Positions 34,845-46,900 of a DNA stretch of 64,000 nucleotides are shown here, piece by piece. The first letter of the stretch is position 1; every line of letters begins with the position of its first letter. Source of the stretch: Branchiostoma floridae. Its lineage: Eukaryota; Chordata; Leptocardii; Amphioxiformes; Branchiostomatidae. The notes under the pieces were generated by a model. The model saw nothing but the letters and a program-made list of their open reading frames with translations, had not been told where the DNA came from and made no database searches. Where the stretch lies: contig NC_049994.1 in the NCBI RefSeq assembly GCF_000003815.2, forward strand, positions 8,374,645 through 8,438,644. The letters run 5' to 3'. Made by a program: the position numbers and the translations under genes.

Positions 34845-35807
34845 ATATTTTGTGTGCTCCAAATGAAATGGATCGTAGGTGAGGTGGCCTTGTGGTTATA
34901 GGGCCTTCACACTGAAACTTAATTAGCAGGAATCAAGCAGAACCAGCCGGAATTTGCAAAATTCGCGGCACATTCGGGTTGGAATTCCAAATAGATCTTA
35001 CATCGCATGAAAAAGAATGAGCCGGAATGTCGTCAGAATAACAATCTTTGTCTGTTCCTTTGTATTTGTTGTGCATTATACATATTCTCACTGTATTTCA
35101 GATATTCTTTTGGCCACATTCTGGCAAAATTTGAAGTGGCTTGCCGTTCAGTTTGTCCATCGAATGAAATCAGAATGTTTCGAATAATGTTGGAATGTAT
35201 TAGAATACGGTCATGCTGCAGTTAGAATACACTTTGAAAGTCGTTCAATATTTCTCCACTTCAAATGCACCTCGAAAGTTTTGAGCAAGACAAAAACATT
35301 CGGGACGACCCCAAGAATGGGCAGAAATATCTGGAACGAAGTGAGGATTTCTAGAATGCACTACGACTACCCAGGAACATACAAAGAATATGACTCATTT
35401 GCATTAACTGTGTCTTAGCCTTGCTTCCCTTTGAAATCCAAAATTGTCTTATTTTTGACTTTGTCTAACTTTTGTTTGCTACTGGAATCCAAATTGTCTT
35501 TAGCATGACTTTGTCTAACAAGGTCTCCTATTGGACATCTTAAATCGTCTTCATTCATAGTTAGGGTAGAAAAGATCAGTTTCTTCCAGATCACTTCAGT
35601 GTCACTGACGAAGGATGGTGGATACTATCCGAAATGTCTGACCGTTTCCAAAACCATATCTAGTTGCTTGAGTAACTACTTTTTGGTGTATCCTATTACA
35701 TGGATGTCTAACCTACATCGACATACAAATAAAAGCCATTCTGACGGCATTCCGTGCCTCGTCTGTAGGAGCATTTAGGGTTGAGGAGGTGGCTGGTTGA
35801 AATCCAT

Positions 35808-36054
35808 AAAGGTGCACTGCCATGCACTGCACTTGTGTCAAGCTTGCGTCACTGCGGAGTTCGTTCACTGCGTCACTGATTTGTTATTTTCTCCGATTTT
35901 TTTTTAAATTTAGATGTTGCGTAATACGTAAAAGTATGACTTAGACGACGAAATACAAAAAAAGTAAGAAAATTCGATCTTTATCCATATCTCTGAAATT
36001 CGTTGAGTATCTTTCGAACCCCGCAGTGACGCAAGTGCAGTGAGAGTGCACCTT
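35808..36054. mobile_element. MITE family A (within the duplication)
   Basis: Orthologous to the copy at 32845-33101, with a 10-bp deletion near the right end (GTGACGCAAGTGCAGTG). Confidence 0.7.
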
Positions 36055-36189
36055 AATAAGCCATAATGTTGTACCATTGGGAAAAGAACTTCACACATAT
36101 TTCTCAATCTGCTCAGTTGGAATCGAGTAATTAGATATCATTAGGACGTTCTCTGCAACAGGAGGTACAGCCAGAAGCCACGCACACCG

Positions 36190-36520
36190 ACGTCAGTCAC
36201 ACCTCGAGTGCGTCAAGAAACACAATGGAGAAAAGCGTGTTGACTCATCGACCTGTAAACTATCATGATGAAAGAGATGCAAAAACTCCTATAAAACAAA
36301 GAGTCTGTCAATTTTGTACATTAGACAGAGTAGAAGATGAAATTCACTTCGTTGTTGATTGTATTATGTATGTTAATGATAGAAATACTCTTATCTAGCT
36401 GTATAGATAGCAGAGTATTTTCCAAGATTGTCGAAACGTTGAAAACCAAAGAATCGGATATATGAAATGCACAAAACTGGAGGGATTGAGCAGGGAATTC
36501 TATCAATGTTTTCTGGTTTC
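36190..36520 (+). pseudogene. LINE reverse-transcriptase C-terminal fragment, duplicate
   Basis: The same VCQFCTLDRVEDEIHF remnant as at 33.24 kb, carried here by the duplication. Confidence 0.5.
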
Positions 36521-37537
36521 ACTCTATAGCTGCTGGGCAAAGCTATGATTTCAGTGTCATCGTCGCAAAAAAAAGAGATGTATTTTGGTACAGGCAAAGG
36601 TCTCATACTCAAGGATATCGTTCTGTGATCAAAACAGAAGACGACCTAGAAAGCAGGCTAAGGTCCTCCATGTTGGTAACTTTTCATATGAGCCCCAAGC
36701 CCGAGGCAAAATAAAATTGATCTGATGTAATGTTGAGATGTCAGGAAATTGGAAGCTCTTATGACGTCTATTAGAACCTATAATCTGACGACACCAATGT
36801 CCTACCGTTATTGCTTGATTATTATCCCAACAGGGAGTCCAGTTTGCCGTTACCACAACAACGTAGCAAACACGTAACTTGTTACATGTATTGACAGTCT
36901 CTTGGGCTCTTACACTCCAAGAAGTACAGTCTCTACCAGACTGACTACGCTGGCTATTATAGAGAGAATAATTTGCCTGGGGAGTCTTGCTACCAGAAGA
37001 GTTGGTCGGCCGCGCAATATGAACCTTGGTGTAGACGCATAGTCTCAAATCTGTCTTCCAACCCCTGTCCACACATCAAATATCATTACAATTAATGACA
37101 AGGTTCCAAAGTTATGCTGACCACAATTATACCAACACACAGGCACACAACGACACACCACAAACGATATCTCTAGAATACTAAAAACCATCTTAAACTT
37201 TTAATACATTCTTTGATCCATCTATCAAGTCGCAGCGAGATGGCCGCCCTAGTGGAATATGGACAATAGAGCGGCAATAGAAGCGAAATTATCACATGTA
37301 ACTGTCAGCCTCTTTTGATGAAATTAGGAGCGAAGAAAGGTAAAACGTACTCAATGACATTGTAAATGTCTACAGACGTCATAGAAACATAAACCCCCGT
37401 AATGTTGTCACGACGAACAAGCTTTCTCTCAGCTGGATCTGTCAATCCATTTGTTCAACTGCATCTTCCCTCATGACCTCAATGAAAAGCGGCCTGCAGG
37501 CCGATTTCAGCTGAATGAATAAAAAAAAGGGTCAAAT

Positions 37538-37753
37538 TTGAGTGAGTTAGTGAGTGAGTGAGTGAGTGAGTGAGTGAGTGAGTGAGTGAGTGAGTGAGTG
37601 AGTGAGTGAGTGAGTGATCATGAGTGATCATGAGTGAGTTAGTGAGTGATCATGAGTGAGTGAGTGAGTGAGTGAGTGAGTGATCGAATGAGTGAGTGAG
37701 TGATCATGAGTGAGTTAGTTAGTGAGTGAGTGAGTGAGTGAGTGAGTGAGAAT
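37538..37753. repeat. (GAGT)n tetranucleotide array with GATCAT interruptions
   Basis: About 210 bp of GAGT units, broken by AGTGATCATGAGT segments, immediately right of the duplication. Confidence 0.9.
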
Positions 37754-38341
37754 GAGGATGAACTCTAGAAGAGGCATATCTGAACTATGCAGCCTGCAGG
37801 CCAAAACTTCATGATAACTTTTGCTATGGTGACAGCTTATAACTACCAGCGCAGATGCCATATTTTGAGTAATGGGCAATTAAAGAATACTAGCAGTAAC
37901 TTGTTCCCCTGATAGTATTACTTTCAATCACTGCGGCTCAAAAAACAAACCACAAGTTGTGAATGTAGGGGAAAGGGGATACTAAGGAATAGATGATACC
38001 ACAGCTGCCGATAATTACGATGACTCAAGATCAATGTAGCCTTCAGAAGTCGCTGATGTGCCAGTAAGTATGGTGTGGACGTCATAATAGGTTGTTATTA
38101 ATAAAACCTGTGTGAAAATTCCTGACATGATGCCAAATCGGCTCCTGGTGTGTGAAAGCCATCCTTTGACTGTCACAAACTTTAAACTTTATTTTGCCAA
38201 GGACATTTGAATAACTAAGAATTGTTATGCAGTATGCAGATGTCAAAATTATCCCATAGCATATCCAGAACAAAAGATAATAGAAGTTCTGGTGCAGTAT
38301 CGAGGGCACACGTCAGGGGGCGGGGATTTCGACTTTGATCA

Positions 38342-38915
38342 TTGTCTTTCCAACCCATATCTACACATCAAATATCATTACAATTAATGACAAGGTTCCA
38401 AAGTTATGCTGACCACAAATATACCAACACACAGGCACACAACGACACACCACAAACAATATCTCAATTTTTATTGGAAGTAACTATGAGATTTCTCTCA
38501 TATATTTTCACGCTTTGCAGAAATTATAGCTAACTATTCACAAAGATTATTATCTGTCACTCCCAGCTGAAGTTAATGGATTCGAATTCGATAGTAATCT
38601 TTGGCAGTATGAGTTAAAAAGATAACAGAATACTAAAAATCATCTTAAACTTTTAATACATTCTTTGATCTATCTATCAAGTCGCAGCGAGATGGCCGCC
38701 CTAGTGGAATATGGACAATAGAGCGGCAATAGAAGCGAAATTATCACATGTAACTGTCAGCCTCTTTTGATGAAAATTACGAGCGAACAAATGTAAAACG
38801 CACTCAATGGCATTGTAATTGTCTCTAGACGTCAGAGTAACATAAACCCCCGTAATGTTGTCACGACAAACAAGCGTTCTCTCAGCTGGATCTGTCAATC
38901 CATCTGTTCAACTGC
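38342..38915. repeat. Third partial copy of the duplication tail
   Basis: 38356-38466 and 38630-38915 match the ends of both 2.5 kb copies (CACATCAAATATCATTACAA; GTCGCAGCGAGATGGCCGCC). The 160-bp segment 38467-38629 is absent from the other two. Confidence 0.75.
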
Positions 38916-39437
38916 ATCGCCTCAAAATACAAATTTATATAACGATAGGTTTCCAACAGAATAAAGTAAAGAAATTTACTCTTTCAATTACTCTTGCAAG
39001 ACTTAAACCACAGAGGGCATTCAAATTCGCTTTTACGGATGCGCCTTCAGGACATTACCTGCAATTTTACCACTGCGCTTCAAATTGTCTACTTATCGGT
39101 TAGACACTTCGAAATGATTTAGCGAATTACCCAAATTGTTGCTATACCATTTGCCATGACATTTTTTTTCTTATCCATAATCGTTGAGTTGTTATTCGAG
39201 GATTGTTCGCAATTAAACTAGTCTGTATGCTTGCGTGCGCGCGTGCCTACAATAGAAAATTAGCCTACGTCTTCTAGTACATCATCTTTGAAAAAAGAAT
39301 TGAAAGAAATTGCGACATTACTTTATACACAGTAGGATATGGGATATTAATCATTTTTTTATTTGCCATGGTTTCAATGTTTGAATAATTGAGTAGATAA
39401 ATTTAATTAGTTGCGCCAGATACATGGCGTATAAAGA

Positions 39438-39667
39438 TGCTATCTCACTGCACTTGTGGCACCGGTGCAGCACTGTGGGGTTCGTTCACTGCGGCACTGT
39501 TTTGTTATTTTCGCGATTCAGATATTGCGTAATACGTAAAAGTTTGTCTTAGAAGACAGCAGAATATACAAAACGAAAGAAAATTCTTTATCTCTGAAAT
39601 TCGTTGAGTCATCTGCGAACCCTGCAGTGCCGCACCGTTGCCCCAAGTGCAGTGAGAGCTTACCTTT
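39438..39667. mobile_element. MITE family A
   Basis: The ends GCTATCTCACTGCACTTGTG and CAAGTGCAGTGAGAGCTTAC with the core GCGTAATACGTAAAAGTTTG. Confidence 0.7.
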
Positions 39668-40099
39668 ACGGCAAGATGGCGTCAATCTTTGTCTTTTGAT
39701 ATTGCGGATTTTTCAGATTATGAAAACGTTCCCGAGTTCTTTCGTCACTGAAAATCTCATTTCGGAAATCTAATGTCTATTTTACAAAGACTTGGCAAAT
39801 GTGATCTAATGCCAGAGGGTGTTAAGACCGCTACATGTACGTTAGCAACGTTTAGTTTATGATTTTATACAGCGTGGGAAATATCTCAGGGACCAAACAC
39901 GTACTATGAGCATCAGTCAAATTGTGAATACTATCGTATCCTGTTCATGCTTGCCCAAATAAGGGCACAGAGATCGTCTTTGCGGCACAGTACTGACAGT
40001 ATTCACGTTTGACTTGAATAATGTTATTACGTCACATGACAAAAGGTTCGGATTGTACTGACTCTGTCTAGTTCATATCGCACCAATAGTATTTGGTTC

Positions 40100-40205
40100 A
40101 TTAATTTTGTACTGACGAAGACGACAGATGGTCGTTGAAACGTTTACTAAAGAATTAAAGGAATGTTGTGTAACAAAAAAGTCATTGATCTACCAACCTG
40201 ATGAA
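40100..40205 (+). mobile_element. Retroelement 3' end with hammerhead-like core
   Basis: ACTGACGAAGACGACAGATG followed by GTCGTTGAAACGTTTACTAA and CTACCAACCTGATGAACC resembles the ends of Penelope-like elements. CTGACGA (40112-40118) and GAAAC (40137-40141) flank a perfect ACGAC/GTCGT stem, as in a type I hammerhead. No coding part remains. Confidence 0.4.
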
Positions 40206-40990
40206 CCTATTTACGGGGGTATGACTTGAATAGTTCTGACAAGATTAGGAATTATCACTGGTAGCCCTGGTACATGATATGAAGTCAGTGCATTCATATT
40301 TCATATAAACCATTTTCAATAATCTTATAGCAGGCTAAAATTGCTCGTATGTATGGGTTACATGCCCAGTATAAGCGACGTGATGTTGAAGATTAATGTT
40401 TTCTTATGAGGAACGAAACTTGGTAAACTTCGACCTACTTGTAACTTTATAGGTTATTAGTCTATCAAGACTTTTAGATGTATTAATATATACGTTGGGC
40501 AAGCTTTTTTCCAGTAATCGTGTGTACCGTGTATCGTAATAATAAAGACCCACGTAATGATTACTGTGTTTGTCAAGCCAATAATGATTACCGTTTACAC
40601 TATGTTTCAAATTCAGATTCAAGGGTAACACAATGCACATGATCATATGTCATTTACTGACAGAAAATTGTAGACCGGCGGCAGTGTGATTCACAGAATC
40701 AGAATAAGCCAAATTGTAGTAATTTCTTTTTATTGACCTTTGCGCCTATTCTAACTCTTCTTATTGTGTATAATAAACATAATGTGTTACAGGGTTGCAA
40801 AGAATCTAGATGCTAATTTTCTCTTAAGACTCAAAATTAAAGGGTAACAAAATTAGTATTACTGCCAACATGCTAGGCGAAGTATTGTTATGTATTCAAG
40901 CTGCACAAATTGTGAAATAATTTTTTCGAAATATTCTGGTCTTTTCTACATGAAATCGGCGCCTTACATAACATGCTTAATTCAAAGTGT
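40206..40990. other. AT-rich DNA, no supported gene
   Basis: No exon, RNA gene or repeat family recognised. Confidence 0.4.
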
Positions 40991-41007
40991 CGTCTATACA
41001 GTAGAAG

Positions 41008-41126
41008 GGTTAATGCCCCGCCCCGAGGTGTGTATGGTGGCATAACGCCTGGGTCTTTGCTATAACTACCGAATGACCACCGAATAAAACCACGGAGTGA
41101 GCGAAGCGAGGTCATTAACCCTTAAT
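41008..41126. mobile_element. Short MITE, AAGGGTTAATG ends
   Basis: The ends AGAAGGGTTAATGCCC and AGGTCATTAACCCTTAA are inverted; length about 115 bp. GAGTGAGCGAAGCGAG precedes the right end. Confidence 0.55.
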
Positions 41127-41179
41127 TCATTCACAGACATGGCTAGGGAGTACAGACAATTAACCACTCTCATCTAGAG

Positions 41180-41450
41180 CAAAAAATCTGTCATTTTTGT
41201 AGTTTAGGTAAAATATAAGACGAAGTACATTTTACTGTGGATTATTGTCCTTTGTATAGTAGCGATAGGAGCATTCTATCTGACTATGTGTTAAGTAGAT
41301 TTCCCCACTTCAGACACTTGAATAGTAAAGAGAAATTTGTATTCCTTACAGCTTGTGATAAACCAACTATAACCAAACATACAGCTAGCTACATTTATGC
41401 AATTACCAAGAAGCGAGAGGAAGTTGAATGTACTAGAGATGATTAGAGGT
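41180..41450 (+). pseudogene. LINE reverse-transcriptase C-terminal remnant
   Basis: The frame reads CHFCSLGKI, stop, DEVHFTVDYCPLYSSDR and then an open stretch to 41446. This is the same CxxC..HF..C..Y..R signature as at 33.3 kb but from a different, more diverged copy. Confidence 0.5.
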
Positions 41451-42540
41451 ATGTAGCACGTTAGAGTCCATTCCAAGACACCATGCGGATGTTTGTGGCC
41501 ATTGTTTAGAATTGATTTTAAAGTTTTGTAATTATATGTCTAGGACATTTGATACTTCAGAAATATTTGTAACACTGTTTCAACTTTATAAATATATCCC
41601 TGGTCCTGTAAAACTTTGGAAATATTCATCGTGTGGAATTGGATACTTCTAATGGTTTCTAAATAATGATAACAGCATTCTACCATTATTTACCATTTTC
41701 TACCATTTTCTGTAAATGGTTCAGTGGGCTGGGAAGATAGCAATTCACATATTCTTGCAAAGTATGGTTGGGTGCCATGCAATAATGGCCCACCACAAAG
41801 GATTCACCAGTGCCCAGCAGGGAAATCTAAAAATATACAGATACAACAATAGGGCTTACTTTTATGGGGGCAATAAACTAATTTAACCATTTGGCCAGGT
41901 TTACCATTTTTTGTATATATTTGTAAATGTGAAATAATCACACAGAGGTTTCACAATAATTCTAAATAAAGATATTTTTGTACAGTTACTTTCAAAATGT
42001 TTCTAAAATATTCAAAGGAATTCAAATATATGAGTACTTTCTCAGTCAATCTTTTAAAAAATAATTTCATTATTGTGGCTCAGATATTCTTTTATTCAAA
42101 ATAATTCAGACTAATTATAAATATTGCCTAAAAACCCTCATGGTGTCTTGGAATGGACTCTATGCACATACAAAAGTATACTATTGTTTCCATTGTTACA
42201 TGTACATGATTGTTACCATGTGACCTGTACTTAGCCCTGTGGGGCCAAAAATGTGCATTAAAGGTCTTCATTCTATATTTCATTTGTACGAGAAAATCCG
42301 TGTTACAAAGATTCTAAAAGCGTTTGTTATCTTCAATGTATCGTCTTATTTGATTTCCAGAAGGAAAACATAATACGCTTTTTCTACAATGTAGCATTGG
42401 TAGCAGGCAGCTGGTATCTTGTATTCGTTGATGTGTCGGTGTGTCTCTCTTTAGCTGCGTTTGCCCCAAAGGGATCTGTCAGATTTGGTAGAAATAACAC
42501 GGAGGTTACTGAGATCACAAATAAATAATGGAAATGCGCG
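41451..42540. other. AT-rich DNA, no supported gene
   Basis: No exon or repeat family recognised. The phrase ATGGTGTCTTGGAATGGACT near 42140 is the inverted copy of AGTCCATTCCAAGACACCAT near 41465, so 41.46-42.16 kb may be the interior of an element. Confidence 0.35.
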
Positions 42541-42694
42541 GTATATGGCTGGGTTCGGGTACAAAACCTTTTTTTTTCTTGTTGGACCGGTCCGGATAAA
42601 CCGGACCTGAAAAAATCAGTGAACCGGATGTCGGACCGATTCGAAAATGAACATGTTATACTGGTTCACCTGTTTGGGGGGCTAACAGGTCCAA

Positions 42695-42915
42695 GAAAAT
42701 AACAAGGGCGAAGTAGAGCAGAGTTGATAGTCATTTCTTCCAAGTTTCTACAATAAGAAGGGCGAAGTAGAGCAGGGTTGATAGTCATTTCTTCCAAGTT
42801 TCTACAATAAGAAGGGCGAAGTAGAGCAGAGTTGATAGTCATTTCTTCCAAGTTTCTACAACAAGAAGGGCGAAGTAGAGCAGAGTTGATAGTCATTTCT
42901 TCCAAGTTTCTACAA
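42695..42915. repeat. Minisatellite, 54-bp unit, about four copies
   Basis: The unit holds AGAAGGGCGAAGTAGAGCAG, TTGATAGTCATTTC and CAAGTTTCTACAA. The 54-bp period is a multiple of three, so an 18-residue repeat ORF appears on the minus strand; I regard that ORF as spurious. Confidence 0.9.
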
Positions 42916-43157
42916 TGATATGTTTATTGCAAGTTCTTGCCCGAGGGCTAATTGCAGGTACAAACAACATGTAAAATAAGGAAAATACAAAGGTGCTAGG
43001 AACTACATTCTATGACTAGATGCTATGCTAGTGTACATTATACTGGTTTTGTTGGGTGTCTTCTCTTTAGGCAGTGGAAGACGAATTTACCCACTTCTTT
43101 TATAATGTGTGGGTTCTTTGATTTTAATAGTAGGATTGATTTTTCATTGTCAGGAAT

Positions 43158-43445
43158 AATAAGAAGGGCGAAGTAGAGCAGAGCTGATAGTTATTTCTTC
43201 CAAGTTTCAACAATAAGAAGGGCGAAGTAGAGCAGAGTTGATAGTCATTTCTACCAAGTTTCTACAACAATAAGGGCAAAGTAAAGCAGAGTTTAGAGTT
43301 TAGAGTTGATAGTCATTTCTACCCAGTTTCTACAATAAGAAGGGCGAAGTAGAGCAGAGTTGATAGTTATTTCTACCAAGTTTCTGCAATAACAAAGGCG
43401 AAGTAGAGCAGAGTTGATAGTTATTTCTACCAAGTTTCTACAGTC
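43158..43445. repeat. Second array of the 54-bp minisatellite
   Basis: About five more copies of the same unit, separated from the first array by about 240 bp that begins TTTATTGCAAG, like a retroelement tail inserted into the array. Confidence 0.85.
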
Positions 43446-43795
43446 AAACATGGTCTACAGCAGAGGCAGTTAATATTGTCTACATGAGGGTAGGATGTTA
43501 AAACGCTAATGGACGTCGGATACTCCACCAAACAGATTCATTTGTAGCATGGACCATTGTTTTTAGTATCGCCCATTCACGAGTTTTCACAGATGATAAG
43601 GTCCAGGTTCAGGTCCGGATCTGGACCTGGACCGTACCTGTACCTGAATTTTCTGTACCGGTACCCACCCCTAGCACGGTAAATTCACAGTTTGTGTCAT
43701 ATGGTTTGAGATATTTGAAAAAAAAAGGACAAAAAGGGACTAAGCCCACAAGTCATTCTTTTAATGCTAAAATATATATAAAGTATATTGGAATC

Positions 43796-43801
43796 TTTAT
43801 T
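43796..43801 (-). terminator. Poly(A) signal of the secreted-peptide gene
   Basis: AATAAA on the minus strand, 56 nt past the exon D stop codon. Confidence 0.5.
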
Positions 43802-43856
43802 ACTTTTTTTGATACGGCTGTTATACTGTTAAAGCTAGGACAAAGGCAATATGTAC

Positions 43857-43938
43857 TTACACTTTTTTCTTACCACCACCTTTCTTGTCTTCGGCGTTGT
43901 TGCGTCTGCATTCCTTTTTAAACATGGTTTTGATCCAA
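43857..43938 (-). CDS. Secreted peptide exon D (WIKTMFKKEC module and stop)
   Basis: After the acceptor CCTTATAG the frame reads WIKTMFKKECRRNNAEDKKG then GGKKKV and TAA (43859-43857). The last bases also form a GTAAGT donor (GT|GTAAGT), so a further exon is formally possible. The nearby AATAAA makes this the likely terminal exon. Confidence 0.6.
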
Positions 43939-46900
43939 CTATAAGGTTTGGTAAGAACAAGTGTGTCAACCCTCAAACACTCCATTTGGACCCCAGGCGT
44001 AAATTTTGAAGTGCCATTTGAACATTTTTGATCTACGGAAAAATTCCTCCCGTGACTTTGTCAGTCAATATCTGCTATACATTCTCCTAAGTTTTACGAC
44101 AATTGGTACAATAGTGTGGAAACTATAAACATCCCAGCTAAATTGTGCAGTTTTTAAAACAAATTTTTGAGACTATCTCTTTAACTACTTTATGGCATGA
44201 CCACCAAACTTTAAAAGGACAACAAAAATGTAAAACTACGAGGGTAAGTCAGAAAGTAATGCAAGTGGTTTCATAACAGACTCGTTTTTTAATCATTTGA
44301 GTTGAAATTTGGCACAAAAGTAGAGGTATCTGTCCTCTTGAGATTGACTTTTTAAAATTTGGTCGTTATCATTTTATGAGCAACTGAGTTGATTTCAAGA
44401 TGAGCAAATCCTTGGTAGCTTGTCAGACTATCAATTCCTCTAAATCTGACCCACTGAAAATCACTGTAGGAGGTTGAAATTACACATGTATGATAGCAAA
44501 TGTCTCTATAGGCTGCGTGCCAATTTTCATTTCTGAACTCTAATTGCTTCTTTATTTACAGCAGCTAGGATAAAGTAAGTTGTGTTATAGAGCTATTGGA
44601 TTTATACACGAATTCGTGAGTTGTAGGTTAAAAGACTACTTTTCCATTAGCCAAAAGAAACTAAAATTAACACAGTTATTAACTGTTTAAAGGCCAAAAA
44701 GGGTGCTAAGTTTTAATTCTCTTTGTTAATAGGAAAGAAGGCTACAGAAACTTTTCATCATAACACCGCAAATCTCATGACCCTGACAACCGCGTATACC
44801 TCACTCTACACCAGCAACGAAAAAAGAAAAACTGATCGGATTTTAGGGTTAAAGATAAGCATGTGGACTATAGAGAAATGCAGCTTATTACATGTGCAGG
44901 CTCAGTCTCCTACAATAGCAAAAATTGGTTAAGGGAAATCCTTAATTGTACGTTAATTGGACCTCACTTTTCTTCTGACGGGATACCAGGGGTGTGGTCA
45001 TCTTGAAAGCAGCTCAGTCACTCATAAAAAAATGAGCAACAAATTTAGATATTTCAATCTCAAGAGTAGATATTTCTCTATTTTTGTGCCAAATATCAAC
45101 TCATTCGATCAAAAAATGAGTCTGTTATGAAACCACTTGCATTACTTTCTGACTCACCCTCGTAAATCCTCAGGTCAGAAACTTCTACCGTAAAACAGTA
45201 TTTCAAGGAAGCGTGAGATTTTCGTAGTCTCCATATACTATTATAGTAGCCTGTGTACTATCCAGGTAGTAGTTCGCTCCTATGTTCGCTTCTGAACAGC
45301 AGAGAAGCTACTGTATATAGTGTATATGATAGATGTCAGGGCGACAAACGACCGTACATAGAGTATACTTAATACCCCTGTCACATTTGGCGAAAATCGA
45401 TCGGACGAAGATTCTGTGGCAATCGCCCGAGCCTCGCTTAAGCCCCCTTTACAAATCAAGAATTTAGCTCGGCCGAGTTGTTGGCGAGCTCCAAATGGAC
45501 ATTTTCGGCCGGAGTGTGACCGGCGTTTGGGCGATTATGCGGGCCTCGACCGATTTTTAGCAGCTCCGCCGGCGTTTGCGGGGCAGCTCGGCCTGCGCTT
45601 AATTTCAGCGAGGCCTCGGCGGCGAGCGTTGAGCTCGGAGAGCTCGTCAATGGGTTGCATGTAGCTCGACCGGAGCTTGTCCGGGCAATGGCCAAGACTT
45701 GGCCAATACTCGGCCGGCAACCCGACGGTTTTTGACTCTCTCTTTTTCGGTCGGAGTTTGACCGAACTCTTCTGCCTCGCGCCAGACTCGTTCGGGCTTC
45801 CTGCAATAACCGGACGATATTCCGTCCGACTTTTAACAAGTTTGGCGTGCTTTGGGCGAGCGTTGTGCTGGTGTCGCTGGGAGCTCGGGAGGACTTCGTC
45901 AGAATTTTAATTAACACCTGTGTTGAACACGTGCCTTTGTTTTGGGCTTTCATCTTTAGTAAACAGTTTGTTCCGAAAAATAAGATACATAAAGACTACT
46001 GTATGAACTTAAGAAAGCTGCGTACCTTTTATAATGTAAGGCAATTGGACACGAAGACAATACTTCCTATTTATTTTTTGCTATGGGTTTGGATGTGTGA
46101 GTTCATATATTCTTCATGTCTGAAGGCTTCCAGTCTGTAAGTCGGTCGGCCTTTACCGGCCTTCGCTTGAGGTTCGCCCAAGGTTCGCCCGAGGTTTGCC
46201 CGATTTCAGCTTTGTCTAAATTATTGTATTATGTTGAATAAGACTGGTCTGTTCACTTTGTGGCCTATTGTGGTAGTTTTCGGATTGGTGTATCACAACA
46301 TTCCTGTTGATATTATTGTTTTCAGTGTGCTCGTCCCCTCCACTCATGTCCTACATATATCCCGCAACTCAGAAATTACATTTGACAAAAATATTGGCTT
46401 TTTACAAGGTTAGTCAGTTCTGACTTCGTCCACGTTCAAGACATAGTACAATCTCTTCAACAAATTATAATCAGTTGTCTTGGACGGACGTCGGACGGGC
46501 TCCGTCCATTTGTAAAGGGGGCAGATTTTCAGCGAAAAATACAGCCGATACTCGGGCGATGTTGAAATTCGGCGAACTCTGACCGAGCTACAAATTGTGC
46601 CGGCGTCCGCATGAATTGTAAAGCCGGCTTTATGATAATAACTTTATTACACAACAATTGTACAAGGTGCAAAGTATGGCATATATGTGACAGGGACGGT
46701 TTTCAAGTGAAAATACGCGCAACCCTCTGTCGATATCAAATATGGCCGATCTTCGATCGATACGCCCGAAGATCGTAGATAATATCACAGCGGTATAACG
46801 CAGGAGCGAACTATTTTTCGGATGGTACCCAGGCTACTATAATCATAGTACATTTGCTACAGAAATATCATATATGCTACTATAGTACAAATGTTACATT

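Larger units (their letters stand above)
34843..37365. repeat. Second duplication of about 2.5 kb, copy 2
   Basis: Collinear with 31880-34390. A short insertion near 36880-36930 (ACTTGTT and a CTCTTACACTCCAAGAAG stretch) and a few deletions distinguish it. Confidence 0.85.
42543..43676. mobile_element. MITE family D, expanded by internal minisatellites
   Basis: The ends GGCTGGGTTCGGGTAC and GTACCGGTACCCACCC with the family GGACCGGTCC and AGGTCCGGATC blocks. It is about 1.1 kb against 0.36-0.45 kb for other copies, because the 54-bp monomer present once in relatives is amplified into two arrays. Confidence 0.75.

Noticed and set aside
39000-39057. Fifth exon for the peptide gene (TTGCAG then GTAATG)
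   Set aside because: It would add only Val and a stop, identical to the unspliced end of exon D, and exon D already has a poly(A) signal 56 nt downstream.
42666-42905. 18-residue repeat protein
   Set aside because: It is a translation of the 54-bp minisatellite inside a MITE.
45456-45953. 165-codon minus-strand frame
   Set aside because: It lies in the GC-rich inverted-repeat element; open frames arise on several strands from CG-rich composition.
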